A stretch of DNA of 60,734 nucleotides. Origin: Nitrosomonadales bacterium (GTDB taxonomy: Bacteria > Pseudomonadota > Gammaproteobacteria > Burkholderiales > Gallionellaceae). The stretch spans positions 1 to 60,734 of the forward strand of contig JACRED010000009.1 in the NCBI GenBank assembly GCA_016218415.1. The letters run 5' to 3'. Numbering within the stretch: the stretch's first letter is position 1; each line of letters opens with the position of its first letter. Positions 8,180 through 16,562 of this stretch are shown here, in pieces. The notes under the pieces were generated by a model, which saw nothing but the letters and a program-made list of their open reading frames with translations, ran no database searches and had not been told where the DNA came from. The position numbers were made by a program, and so were the translations under genes.

Positions 8180-8386
8180 ATGATTGAAGAACGTCTAGAA
8201 AATATCGAAGCAAAGATCACCTTCCAGGAAGACCTGATCGAGGAACTGAACAAGACGGTCTATCAGCAGCAACAAAAGCTGGATCGCCTTGAAGCGATGT
8301 GCGAATCGCTCGTCAGACATGTCCAGTCGCTGGCTGAAGCAAAGAATGAGGGGATGCCTGCGAACGAAAGACCGCCTCATTATTAG
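8180..8386 (+). CDS. slyX: SlyX family protein
   Basis: 68 residues, almost entirely one amphipathic coiled coil (IEERLENIEAKITFQEDLIE and the following heptads to about 55), ending in the family-typical PPHY. SlyX is a small conserved proteobacterial protein whose function remains unclear; in enterobacteria it is encoded near slyD. Here it is followed 78 bases later by a TerB-like gene in the same direction. Length and both termini fit the family. Confidence 0.9.
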   Translation: MIEERLENIEAKITFQEDLIEELNKTVYQQQQKLDRLEAMCESLVRHVQSLAEAKNEGMPANERPPHY

Positions 8387-8464
8387 CGTGCGGTCCCGCT
8401 GCCATGCATACCGGGCTACGCCCCGATTTTTACTGTTGGAAATACCAATATCGAGTAACCCGCC

Positions 8465-8923
8465 ATGCTGAACAAACTGAGTGATTTTCTATCCACGATC
8501 ATCGCCCCCGCCAGTGCCGGGGCCCGTCCAGAACACACCCTGCAACTGGCCACTGCCGTGCTGCTGATCGAAGTCATGCGCTCGGATGCCGAAAGCACGG
8601 ACGAAGAACAGGCCGTGATACTGGGCATCCTCAAGGATCGTTTTCAACTGGCGGATGCGGAAGTGGCGCAACTGACCGAACTGGGACACCAGACGGCAAA
8701 GGCCGCCAATGATCTGCATCAGTTCACCTCCCTGATCAACCGCGAACTGGAACTGTCCGAGAAGGTGCGCATCATCGAATACATGTGGCAGGTTGCCTAT
8801 GCCGACAGGCAAATCAGCGCACATGAAAACCATTTGATGCGCAGGATGGCCGACCTGCTCCACATCTCCCATGGAGATTACGTCGCCGCCAAAACGCGCG
8901 CCAAACCGGCTGACATGGAATAA
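8465..8923 (+). CDS. TerB-like (tellurite resistance/DjlA N-terminal fold) protein
   Basis: 152 residues forming an all-helical TerB-like domain, with EHTLQLATAVLLIEVMRSD and later VRIIEYMWQVAYADRQI plus acidic residues (D, E, N-H) placed as in TerB metal-binding sites. Stand-alone TerB-like proteins are common in betaproteobacteria, often without the other ter genes, and a tellurite function should not be assumed. No signal peptide. The ribosome site is weak. Likely co-transcribed with slyX. Confidence 0.82.
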   Translation: MLNKLSDFLSTIIAPASAGARPEHTLQLATAVLLIEVMRSDAESTDEEQAVILGILKDRFQLADAEVAQLTELGHQTAKAANDLHQFTSLINRELELSEKVRIIEYMWQVAYADRQISAHENHLMRRMADLLHISHGDYVAAKTRAKPADME

Positions 8924-8990
8924 CAACAGGCACTACGCCACCAGTTGGCCAGTTGCTTGCGGTTACAGGTGGCGGTATGTCAGGCAGGGC

Positions 8991-9011
8991 CGAATTGCAT
9001 GCGGCAATTCG
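8991..9011. terminator. Hairpin between convergent genes
   Basis: A perfect 8-bp stem (8991-8998 with 9004-9011) and 5-base loop lie between the TerB-like gene and the opposing PilZ gene. There is no clean T-run on either strand, so it may be a weak bidirectional terminator or an mRNA 3' end structure. Confidence 0.4.
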
Positions 9012-9028
9012 GGGAGACCGGAAAAAAT

Positions 9029-9310
9029 CTACGAGGCCAGCGCGGCCAGCAGTTTGACGACCTCTGCCGGTTCATGTTCGAACTGTAGCCCGGTCTCGTC
9101 GCCGTCACACCAGACAACCGTCGCATCGTACTCGCCGAATCCGGCGATCCGGATGCGCACCGCCTTGCCTGTCGGGACGCTCACCCTCAGGTACAGCCTG
9201 ACTCCCATGGATGAACTGTTGGTGATCACACAATCATGCGATTGGTCATCGACCATCAGCCTCGCCTTGACGCGGGCCGGTTCGCGGGGATGACTGCGCT
9301 TGTTCTCCAT
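9029..9310 (-). CDS. Single-domain PilZ protein (c-di-GMP receptor)
   Basis: 93 residues consisting of one PilZ domain. The two c-di-GMP-binding signatures are visible: an N-terminal arginine motif (KRSHPREPARV, giving RxxxR) and NSSSMG (about 31-36), matching the [D/N]xSxxG motif. No other domain is attached, so it probably acts as an adaptor whose output depends on a partner protein. A GGAG-like site lies right before ATG 9310. It lies 15 bases downstream of hslO on the same strand and may be co-transcribed with it. Confidence 0.88.
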   Translation of the reverse strand: MENKRSHPREPARVKARLMVDDQSHDCVITNSSSMGVRLYLRVSVPTGKAVRIRIAGFGEYDATVVWCDGDETGLQFEHEPAEVVKLLAALAS

Positions 9311-9325
9311 ATCTCCTGCCCCTGG

Positions 9326-10231
9326 CTAATGTATAGAGGCGCTGCCGTCCAGCGCCATTTCCGATGCGAACACCTGCTCCGCATCCACCCTGTCGAACCG
9401 GTACCGGTGGTTGCAGAACTCGCAGCTCACCTCCACCACGCCGTGCTCGGCCAGCACCGACTGCACCTCGCCCGGCCCGAGCATCCTCAGCATGCGCGCC
9501 ACCTTGTCGCGGGAGCAGGTACACCTGAACGCCACATGCTGGGTGTCGAACAGTCGCATATCCTCCTCGCCATACAGCCTGCGTATCAATTCCACCGCAG
9601 GCAGGCCGAGCAGCTCTTCGCTCTTCAGCGTGTCGGTCAGCATCGTCACGCGCGGCCACATGTCGTCGTCCTGATCGTCATCCTGCGCGGTCACGGCATA
9701 CCCGCCATCGCCCGGCATCTTCTGCAACAGCAGCCCCGCCGCCCCCCGCGCATCCGCAGACAGCCACAGGCGCGTCTCCAGCTGGTCCGAGCGCAGCATG
9801 TAGTTTTGCAACACCTCGGCCACACTGTCGCCATCCAGCGCGACGATACCCTGATAAGTCTGTTTGCCATCGCGCGGATCCAGCGTGATGACGAAACGCC
9901 CGTCGCCTACCATCTGCGCAAAACCGATCCCGTCCAGCTCGCCCTGCCACTTCGCCGTGGCGCGCACATTCAGCTCGCCGTCGCACTCCACCACCAGCAG
10001 CGTCACCGGGCCCTTGCCCTGTATCTGCAGGATCAGCGCACCTTTCAGCTTCAGCGTCGCCGCCAGCAGCACGGCCGCCGCCATCAACTCGCCCATCACC
10101 GCGCGCAGGGACGGGGGATAGTCGTGCCGCTCCAGCACCGCGCGCCAGGCATCATCGAGATGCACCAGCCCGCCGCGCACATGGGATTGCTCGAACAGGA
10201 AACGTTGCAGGGAATCGGGATGGGGTTTCAT
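9326..10231 (-). CDS. hslO: Hsp33 redox-regulated chaperone
   Basis: 301 residues. The chaperone is activated by oxidation: four zinc-binding cysteines form disulfides and unfold a linker. The C-terminal zinc site is present as FRCTCSRDKV and SCEFCNHRY (CxC plus CxxC, about residues 235-275). The N-terminal domain includes VRGGLVHLDDAW and LKLKGALILQIQGKGP. The start is ATG 10231; in-frame sequence upstream does not look like Hsp33. It is divergent from apeB with a short 87-base spacer. Confidence 0.95.
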   Translation of the reverse strand: MKPHPDSLQRFLFEQSHVRGGLVHLDDAWRAVLERHDYPPSLRAVMGELMAAAVLLAATLKLKGALILQIQGKGPVTLLVVECDGELNVRATAKWQGELDGIGFAQMVGDGRFVITLDPRDGKQTYQGIVALDGDSVAEVLQNYMLRSDQLETRLWLSADARGAAGLLLQKMPGDGGYAVTAQDDDQDDDMWPRVTMLTDTLKSEELLGLPAVELIRRLYGEEDMRLFDTQHVAFRCTCSRDKVARMLRMLGPGEVQSVLAEHGVVEVSCEFCNHRYRFDRVDAEQVFASEMALDGSASIH

Positions 10232-10318
10232 GCGCGAAATGATAGCACGCAGGCATGCGCATTTTCGCAACGGACCTCTTGTATACTTCTCCAAAATTAA
10301 CACTCACTGTTATCCATC

Positions 10319-11620
10319 ATGACCCTCGCACCAGCCCGAACCTCAGCCCATGAACTAATCGACTTCATCGACGCCAGCCCCAGCCCATGGCACGCGGTGG
10401 CGAGCGCCGAAGCGCGGTTGCGGGCGCAGGGGTACATCCGGCTTGAGGAGGGGGATCGCTGGCAACTCGCGGCGGACGGGCGCTATTACATCGTGCGCGG
10501 CGGGGCATCGCTGATCGCCTTCGTACTCGGCAGCCAGCCGCTGGCGGAAACCGGCTTCCGCATTGTCGGCGCCCATACCGATTCGCCGGGGTTGAGACTT
10601 AAACCGAAAGCTGCCTCGGGTAGCGATGGCCTCGCGCGCCTTGCGGTGGAAGTCTACGGCGGACCGATACTGGCCACGTTCACCGACCGGGACTTGAGTC
10701 TGGCCGGGCGTATCGTGGTGCGTACCGCAGCGGGATCGCAAACGCGCTTGCTGCGCTTCGAGCAGCCGCTGGTGCGGCTGCCCAACCTGGCGATCCACAT
10801 GAACCGCGATGTCAACGAACAGGGTCTGAAGCTCAACAAGCAGACCGAGCTGCCGCTGATCCTGGGGCAACTGGGCGAAAACGATGACGCCGAAGCGCAG
10901 TTGCGCAAACTGCTGGCCGAGGCCGTCAAGGCGGAAACCGCAGACCTGCTGAGCTGGGAGCTGGCCGTGTACGACGTGCAGAAAGGCTGCCTGTGGGGCG
11001 CGAACGAAGAGTTCATCGCCTGTCGCCAGCTGGACAACCTGGCCTCCTGCCATGCGGCCCTCACCGCGCTGATCGCGACACAGCAACCGGCTGCCACCTG
11101 CATGACGGCCCTGTTCGATCACGAAGAAGTCGGCAGCGAGAGCGCCGCAGGCGCGGGCGGCAGCTTCATCACCGACGTGCTGGCCCGCATCGGTGCCCAT
11201 GCCGGGCTGGACGAACAAGACCGGCAACGTGCCATGAGCCGCAGCTTCTTCATCAGCGCCGACATGGCCCACGCCTATCACCCGAATTTCCCGAATGCCT
11301 ATGAGTCCGGCCACAAGGTGAGGGTCAATGGCGGGCCGGTCATCAAGACCAACGCCAACCAGCGCTACACCACCAACGCCGAAACCGCAGCCCGCTTCAT
11401 CGGGTTTTGCGAACAGGCCGGCGTGCCGTACCAGCAGTACGCGCACCGCAGCGACCTGGGTTGCGGCAGCACCATCGGGCCTATGGTGGCGGCGCAGTTA
11501 GGGGTTGCAAGCGTGGATGTCGGCTCGCCGATGTGGGCGATGCACAGCGCGCGCGAGAGCTCGGGCGTGCAAGACCACGCCCACATGATTGCGGCCTTGG
11601 CGGCGGCTTTCGGCAGTTGA
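10319..11620 (+). CDS. apeB: M18 family aminopeptidase
   Basis: 433 residues, the normal length of M18 aspartyl-type aminopeptidases, cytosolic dodecameric di-zinc enzymes that trim N-terminal residues. Metal-ligand and catalytic segments are in order: VGAHTDSPGLRLKPK (His/Asp, about 84), CRQLDNLASCHA (Asp), FDHEEVGSESAAGAGG (catalytic Glu plus Glu ligand), ISADMAHAYHPNF (Asp/His) and a C-terminal GCGSTIGPMVA with His near the end. The spacer from hslO carries a TATACT (10282-10287) that could serve as a -10. Stand-alone gene. Confidence 0.93.
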   Translation: MTLAPARTSAHELIDFIDASPSPWHAVASAEARLRAQGYIRLEEGDRWQLAADGRYYIVRGGASLIAFVLGSQPLAETGFRIVGAHTDSPGLRLKPKAASGSDGLARLAVEVYGGPILATFTDRDLSLAGRIVVRTAAGSQTRLLRFEQPLVRLPNLAIHMNRDVNEQGLKLNKQTELPLILGQLGENDDAEAQLRKLLAEAVKAETADLLSWELAVYDVQKGCLWGANEEFIACRQLDNLASCHAALTALIATQQPAATCMTALFDHEEVGSESAAGAGGSFITDVLARIGAHAGLDEQDRQRAMSRSFFISADMAHAYHPNFPNAYESGHKVRVNGGPVIKTNANQRYTTNAETAARFIGFCEQAGVPYQQYAHRSDLGCGSTIGPMVAAQLGVASVDVGSPMWAMHSARESSGVQDHAHMIAALAAAFGS

Positions 11621-11708
11621 AACAAAAAATCTCGCAGCGTGGCGACTGATCATTTCAATCACGCCACACTGACCTGCCCAAACATCAGATTGCGCCTCAA
11701 CTCCTATC

Positions 11709-12407
11709 CTATTCCAGCCATTCCTTGCTTGTCACTGCCAGCCCCGTGGCAAAGCGATAGACCAGCGGCACGCCGGAAGGGATCTCGACCTTTTCGATGT
11801 CTTCGGGGGCGATACGGTCGAGGTGCATGACGAGGCTGCGCAGGGTGTTGCCGTGGCTGACGACGAGCAGGTGTTTGCCTTGTTTAAGCGCTGGCAGGGC
11901 GGCATTCTGCCACCAGGGCAGCAGGCGGCGCTGGCAATCTTGCAGGCTTTCGCTACGCGGCAGTTGTTCCGGCGCGAGGTCTGCGTAGCGCGCATCGAAG
12001 CGCGGATGGCGCAGGTCGTCCATATCCAGCGGAGGCGGCGGGTCGAAGTAGCCGCGCCACCAGCGGCGATAATTTTCTTCTCCCCATGCGGCGAAGATGT
12101 CGTACTTGCTCATGCCCTGCAGTTGGCCGTAGTGGCGCTCGTTGAGGCGCCAGGTGGCGTGGCGCGGGATGTGCGGATGGCACATCGCGGCAAGCAGGTA
12201 GTCGGCGGTTGCAGTGGAGCGGCGCAGCACGGAGGTGTGCGCTTCGTCGAACTTTAGCCCGGCGGCGACAATGCGCCGTCCTGCCTCGACTGCCTGGGAG
12301 ATTCCCGCCGGGTCGAGCGGGATGTCGGTCCAGCCGGTGAAACGTCCGCTCAGATTCCATTCGCTGCTGCCGTGCCTCACCAATACGATTTGCACGGACG
12401 ACTGCAT
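11709..12407 (-). CDS. gpmA: 2,3-bisphosphoglycerate-dependent phosphoglycerate mutase
   Basis: 232 residues. It interconverts 3- and 2-phosphoglycerate in glycolysis/gluconeogenesis through a phosphohistidine. Signatures: VLVRHGSSEWNLSGRFTGWT (catalytic His), RLNERHYGQLQGMSK, and VVSHGNTLRSLV (second His). The start codon overlaps the stop of the upstream histidine phosphatase as TAATG, so the two are translationally coupled. The frame is open further upstream through the neighbour, but that part is not homologous. Confidence 0.93.
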   Translation of the reverse strand: MQSSVQIVLVRHGSSEWNLSGRFTGWTDIPLDPAGISQAVEAGRRIVAAGLKFDEAHTSVLRRSTATADYLLAAMCHPHIPRHATWRLNERHYGQLQGMSKYDIFAAWGEENYRRWWRGYFDPPPPLDMDDLRHPRFDARYADLAPEQLPRSESLQDCQRRLLPWWQNAALPALKQGKHLLVVSHGNTLRSLVMHLDRIAPEDIEKVEIPSGVPLVYRFATGLAVTSKEWLE

Positions 12408-13054
12408 TATTCCGCCGATTCCTTGAGCACCCTGGCGAGGTGGTGGTGGTCGTCCCAGGCTTCGAGGTGCCAGCCGTGCCCGTCCGGACCATGATCGTCG
12501 AAGCGGAACCAGTTGAGCGCGCAGTTGGGGATGATGAAGTCGCGCGGCGTGTGCAGCGGCCTGCCGGTGGCACGGCGGTAGACGATGTCGAGCACGCCGG
12601 CATGGCTGACGGCGGCGATAGTCTCGCCGTTGTGGTGGCTGACAAGATGGTTGATGGCCGCCTCGACGCGCGCGGCCAGCGTGTGCATGGTCTCGCCGGT
12701 ATCGAAGTCGTAGTCCGGATCGCGCGCCTTGTAGCGCGCATGCGCCTCGGGGTAGCGCTGCACGCCCTCGGCAGCGGTGATGCCCTGGAAAATTCCGTAA
12801 TGACGTTCGCGCAGTTGCGGCAGCAATTTCACTTCGAGCCCGCGCCGCGTCGCGAGCATCTTCGCGGTCTCGTGCGCGCGCACCAGGTCGCTGCTGTAGA
12901 TGGCATCGAAAGAATGATGCGCGGCGTTGAACGCCATCGCCAGCCCCTGGGCGCGACCGTTCTCGTTGAGCGGAATGTCGGTCTGGCCCTGGATGCGCTT
13001 GTCGACGTTCCAGTCGGTTTCGCCGTGGCGGATGAAGCAGATGCGGGTAGTCAT
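12407..13054 (-). CDS. Histidine phosphatase family protein (GpmB/CobC type)
   Basis: 215 residues of the histidine phosphatase superfamily: FIRHGETDWNVDKRIQGQTD (catalytic RHG), RERHYGIFQG, and a second His in AAVSHAGVLDIVYRRATG. It is distinct from GpmA because it lacks the WTD/insert features and resembles broad-specificity phosphatases. The substrate is not readable. ATG 13054 is chosen because the family homology begins directly after it. It is directly coupled to gpmA by a TAATG overlap, so they form a two-gene operon. Confidence 0.88.
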   Translation of the reverse strand: MTTRICFIRHGETDWNVDKRIQGQTDIPLNENGRAQGLAMAFNAAHHSFDAIYSSDLVRAHETAKMLATRRGLEVKLLPQLRERHYGIFQGITAAEGVQRYPEAHARYKARDPDYDFDTGETMHTLAARVEAAINHLVSHHNGETIAAVSHAGVLDIVYRRATGRPLHTPRDFIIPNCALNWFRFDDHGPDGHGWHLEAWDDHHHLARVLKESAE

Positions 13055-13143
13055 GATGTGGGGGATTATAGCTCGTTGCCCAGCCGGTCGAGTGCGCAGG
13101 CGGCACGGCCAGCAGATAGAATGGCGGGACACCGGACCGAATC

Positions 13144-14358
13144 ATGGACACGCCCGAATTGAAGACCAGCCCCACGCTGAAGATCATCGAAGACCTCGCG
13201 GAAATACCCGCAGCGGACTGGGACGCGCTGACGGGCGGCGATCCGTTCGTCTCGCACGCGTATCTGTATGCGCTGCAGGCGAGCGGCTGCGCGACGGCGC
13301 AGTTCGGCTGGCAGGCGCGGCATCTGACGTTGTGGCGGGGCGAGTGTCTGCTGGGGGCGATGCCGCTTTACCTGAAGATGAATTCGTATGGCGAGCATGT
13401 GTTCGATTTTGCATGGGCGGATGCCTATCGGCAGAACGGGCTGCGCTATTACCCCAAGCTGGTATGCACGGTGCCGTTCACGCCGGTGACGGGGGCGCGC
13501 TTGCTGGTTGCGCCAGGGGTGGATGGGGACGGGGTGCCGGGGTTGCTGCTGGGGTATGCGTTGGAGTTGGCGCGGGAGGGCAAGGTGGACCGCAGGGCTT
13601 CTACCCCCACCCTAGCCCTCCCCCTGCATGGGGGAGGGGACACAGGTGTGTCGTCGCTGCATTGCCTGTTCCTGAACGAGGCGAATGCGCAGTTGGCTCA
13701 TGCCGATGGGATGATGCTGCGCCAGGATGTGCAGTTCCATTGGCAGAATGCGGGCTACAACGATTTCGAGGATTTTCTCGCCGCGCTGAGCCGCGACAAA
13801 CGCAAGCGTATCAAACAGGAAAGGCGCCGCGTGCGGGAGGCGGGCATCACGTTGCAGTGCGTGACCGGGGATGTCGCGACAGCGGCGCAGTGGGCATTCT
13901 TTGCCTCGTGTTATGCGCACACCCGCGTGACGCATCATTCGCCGCCCGCGCTGAATGACGATTTTTTCCGGCGCATCGGCGCGGCGATGCCGCAGCACAC
14001 CCTGCTGGTGATCGCGTCGCGCGGGGGGCGGATGATCGCCAGCGCGCTGAACATCGTCACCGAAGGGGTGCTGTACGGGCGCTCATGGGGCGCGTTCGAG
14101 TTCCACTCCGGGCTGCATTTCGAGGCTTGCTACTATCAGGCGATGGAGTTCTGCATCGCGCGCGGCATCGGGACGTTCGAGGGCGGCGCGGGCGGCGAGC
14201 ACAAACTGGCGCGCGGTTTTTTGCCGGTAACGACGCGCTCGGCGCACTGGCTGGCGCATCCGCAGTTCGCGCGGGCGGTAGAGGGTTATCTGCAACGCGA
14301 GACGGACGCGATCACGGAGTATGTGGATGAGCTGATCGGGCGCAGTCCTTTCAAGTAA
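13144..14358 (+). CDS. FemAB-like GNAT (DUF482) family protein with an in-frame repeat
   Basis: 404 residues of the FemAB-like/GNAT group (DUF482), with PFVSHAYLYALQASG near the N-terminus, NDFEDFLAALSRDKRKRIKQ (about 200-220) and FEGGAGGEHKLARGF near the C-terminus. Family members are thought to be acyltransferases acting on peptides or cell-wall precursors; the substrate is unknown. Residues about 151-165 (STPTLALPLHGGG) are encoded by a genomic palindromic repeat nearly identical to one in intergenic DNA at 134-176. The insertion separates a helix ending AREGK from the strand VSSLHCLF. The frame stays open, so the protein may tolerate it. The gene is divergent from the phosphatase operon. 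Confidence 0.85.
   Translation: MDTPELKTSPTLKIIEDLAEIPAADWDALTGGDPFVSHAYLYALQASGCATAQFGWQARHLTLWRGECLLGAMPLYLKMNSYGEHVFDFAWADAYRQNGLRYYPKLVCTVPFTPVTGARLLVAPGVDGDGVPGLLLGYALELAREGKVDRRASTPTLALPLHGGGDTGVSSLHCLFLNEANAQLAHADGMMLRQDVQFHWQNAGYNDFEDFLAALSRDKRKRIKQERRRVREAGITLQCVTGDVATAAQWAFFASCYAHTRVTHHSPPALNDDFFRRIGAAMPQHTLLVIASRGGRMIASALNIVTEGVLYGRSWGAFEFHSGLHFEACYYQAMEFCIARGIGTFEGGAGGEHKLARGFLPVTTRSAHWLAHPQFARAVEGYLQRETDAITEYVDELIGRSPFK
13596..13638. repeat. Palindromic repeat copy inside a coding sequence
   Basis: 43 bases matching 134-176 at 42 positions. It is read in frame as part of the FemAB-like protein; the palindrome centre is TGCA and its arms are C- and G-runs. Confidence 0.9.
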
Positions 14359-14488
14359 CATCGCCACCTGTCATCTGTTCGGCAACCTGCCGCGTTGATG
14401 GCAGACGGGACCGGGGTAGGAGCATCCTCCCCCGAGCAGCTTGGGATATTCCGCTGGATTCTTGAACCACTGAAAAGGAGGAGTGCAT

Positions 14489-14893
14489 ATGAAAAGCATG
14501 ACGGTATTTTCCGGTGTACGGATGAAATGGCTCGCGTTTTTTGCCGGGGTGTGCTGCCTGTCCATCGCGACGGGCGCCCCGGCGGCACAGGGTGAAAAGC
14601 CCTGCGCCGATGATGCGGCGCGGCTGTGCAAGGACGTGCAGCCGGGCAAGGGCGGTGTGGCGAAATGTCTCAAGGCGCACAAGGATGAGTTATCGCCCGC
14701 CTGCATGGAAAACATGGGCAGGATGAAAAAGAAAGCCGGGAATATGAAACAGGCGTGCAAAGAAGACGCCGATAAACTCTGCAAGGGCATGGAGCACGGC
14801 GGCGGCAAGGTCAGGGATTGCCTGAAGGAACATGAGGGCGAACTGTCCACGTCGTGCAAGGAAATGATGGATCGCCCGGGAGGCCGCAGGTAA
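14489..14893 (+). CDS. Exported cysteine-rich repeat protein
   Basis: 134 residues. It has a basic N-terminus, then a hydrophobic signal segment (LAFFAGVCCLSIATGAPAA) ending in an AxA-type site at about residue 33. The mature protein has two copies of the cysteine-rich (GLG1-like) repeat: PCADDAARLCKDV...VAKCLKAHKDELSPAC and ACKEDADKLCKGM...VRDCLKEHEGELSTSC, eight Cys arranged for four disulfides. It is probably periplasmic or surface exposed; function unknown. AAGGAGG 7 bases upstream supports ATG 14489 over a GTG at 14483. It is followed by a strong terminator. Confidence 0.85.
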   Translation: MKSMTVFSGVRMKWLAFFAGVCCLSIATGAPAAQGEKPCADDAARLCKDVQPGKGGVAKCLKAHKDELSPACMENMGRMKKKAGNMKQACKEDADKLCKGMEHGGGKVRDCLKEHEGELSTSCKEMMDRPGGRR

Positions 14894-14921
14894 TCGCGCC
14901 GCAACGGCAGGGGTCACATGG

Positions 14922-14947
14922 GGCGGCGATCTTGCCGCCTTTTTTTT
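14922..14947 (+). terminator. Rho-independent terminator
   Basis: Stem GGCGGC (14922-14927), loop GATCTT, stem GCCGCC (14934-14939), then eight T. It lies 30 bases after the cysteine-rich protein gene. Confidence 0.9.
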
Positions 14948-15101
14948 CGACTCTGCCCCTTACACAGGACATTGCGCATAGACAAGTGATTTACTCGGGT
15001 ATACGATGGCCCCCGGTTTGCTGGGTTCCCGTGTTTGTCGGGATCGCGGGCTAACCTGCAGGTGGATGCGTTTCCATCCCTTAGCCTTAAGGAGGCCGAT
15101 G

Positions 15102-15284
15102 ATGGATAAGAGTTATGTTTCAGAATTCGAGTTGTTCATGGAGGGGTACATGAAAGAGCACCCCGAAGAGGTCGAAAAAATGAAGAGCGGCTGGCGTTCT
15201 GACTGGGAAGCGAAAATCGATCCCGCATCCCGCGCCATACACACGGAGGACTACGTCCCCGACCACCAATACGGTTTCCATTGA
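15102..15284 (+). CDS. DUF3460 family protein
   Basis: 60 residues of the betaproteobacterial DUF3460 family: DKSYVSEFELFMEGYMKEHP, EVEKMKSGWRSDWEAK, and a C-terminal tail rich in Pro, His and aromatic residues (YVPDHQYGFH). Function unknown. There are tandem ATGs at 15099 and 15102; the second has better spacing (6 bases) from the GGAGG. The family is close to restricted to Betaproteobacteria, which supports the taxonomic placement of the window. Confidence 0.85.
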   Translation: MDKSYVSEFELFMEGYMKEHPEEVEKMKSGWRSDWEAKIDPASRAIHTEDYVPDHQYGFH

Positions 15285-15295
15285 TACACCCGCTT

Positions 15296-15326
15296 GCGGC
15301 GACCGGATCGCTGCTCCGGTCGCCGC
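15296..15326. terminator. Bidirectional terminator hairpin
   Basis: A perfect 12-bp GC-rich stem (15296-15307 with 15315-15326) with a 7-base loop separates the convergent DUF3460 and ald genes. Short T-rich sequence (TCTTTTC) follows on the plus strand. Confidence 0.85.
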
Positions 15327-15333
15327 AGTCTTT

Positions 15334-16449
15334 TCAGTCGATCACCGATTCCGCAGGGGAGTAGTCGAGGCCGAACGCTTCGGCGACTTTTCTGTGGGTG
15401 ACCTTTCCGGCGCCGATGTTCAGCCCGTTGAGCAGCGCGGGGCTTTCCCTGAGCGCCGCAGCGATGCCCCTGTTCGCCAGCTGCTGCACATAGGACAGCG
15501 TGGCGTTGGTGAGCGCCAGCGTGGAGGTGAGCGGCACGCCGCCGGGCATGTTGGCGACACCGTAGTGGACGATGCCGTCGACGACAAAGACCGGGTTGTC
15601 GTGCGTGGTGGGGTGTATGGTTTCGACGCAGCCGCCCTGATCGACCGCGACATCGACGATCACCGCGCCGGGGCGCATCACCTTGAGGTCTTCGCGCAGG
15701 ATGAGCCGGGGCGCCGCCGCGCCGGGGATCAGCACCGCGCCTATCACCAGGTCGGCATTGGCGATGTGCCTGAGCACGTTGTGGCGGTTTGAAATGAGCA
15801 ACTGCACGTTGGCGGGCAGGATGTCGCCGAGGTGGCGCAGCCGCTGCACCGATACATCCAGCAGGATGACCTGCGTGCCCATCCCGGCGGCGATCTTCGC
15901 CGCATTCACGCCTACCGTTCCGCCGCCGAGTATCACCACCTTGCCGGGCGCCACGCCGGGCACGCCGGCAAGCAGCACGCCGCGCCCGCCGTAAATCTTC
16001 TCCAGATATTTCGCGCCTTCCTGCACCGCCATGCGCCCGGCCACTTCGGACATCGGCGTCAGCAGCGGCAGTTCGCGCGTGGGCAGCTCGACGGTCTCGT
16101 AGGCGATGCAGAACGCGCCGGAGGCGAGGTGCGCGCGGGTCAGCTTTTCGCTCGCGGCAAAATGGAAATAGGTAAAGATCGTCTGGACGGGTCTGATGCG
16201 CTTCCATTCCGGCTCGACCGGCTCTTTCACCTTGACGATCAACTCGCCCGCCGCCCACACCGCCTCGGCATCCCCGGCGATCTGCGCGCCCGCTGCCTGG
16301 TATTCCGCATCGCTGAAACCGCTGCCCAAGCCCGCGCCGGTTTCGACGATGACCGTGTGGCCGTCCGCCGCCAGCACCGCCGCGCCGGACGGGACCAGCG
16401 CGACGCGGTTCTCGTTGGACTTGATCTCTTTGGGTATGCCTATCTTCAC
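15334..16449 (-). CDS. ald: Alanine dehydrogenase
   Basis: 371 residues, exactly the family length. It catalyses NAD-linked L-alanine to pyruvate plus ammonia. The N-terminal substrate domain has IGIPKEIKSNENRVALVPSG, LIVKVKEPVEPEW and the His in YFHFAASEKL. The NAD-binding Rossmann motif is VVILGGGTVGVNAAKIA (about 170-186), followed by VPLTSTLALTNATLSYV near the C-terminus. The start is the GTG at 16449: GGAG lies 7 bases upstream and homology begins with the next residue, although ATGs exist further out. Stand-alone gene, convergent with DUF3460 and divergent from zapE. Confidence 0.93.
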   Translation of the reverse strand: MKIGIPKEIKSNENRVALVPSGAAVLAADGHTVIVETGAGLGSGFSDAEYQAAGAQIAGDAEAVWAAGELIVKVKEPVEPEWKRIRPVQTIFTYFHFAASEKLTRAHLASGAFCIAYETVELPTRELPLLTPMSEVAGRMAVQEGAKYLEKIYGGRGVLLAGVPGVAPGKVVILGGGTVGVNAAKIAAGMGTQVILLDVSVQRLRHLGDILPANVQLLISNRHNVLRHIANADLVIGAVLIPGAAAPRLILREDLKVMRPGAVIVDVAVDQGGCVETIHPTTHDNPVFVVDGIVHYGVANMPGGVPLTSTLALTNATLSYVQQLANRGIAAALRESPALLNGLNIGAGKVTHRKVAEAFGLDYSPAESVID

Positions 16450-16562
16450 AATGACGCTCCCCTGATATGTTTTGTAAACACCGGACAATTGCGGCATGAT
16501 TATAGGGTTCATTGCCCCACACCGCACTCGCTATCCGCACCGTCCTTCACATGGAAACCGCC

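Noticed and set aside
8465..8923. Tellurite resistance operon
   Set aside because: Only a TerB-like fold; no terC, terD, terE or related genes.
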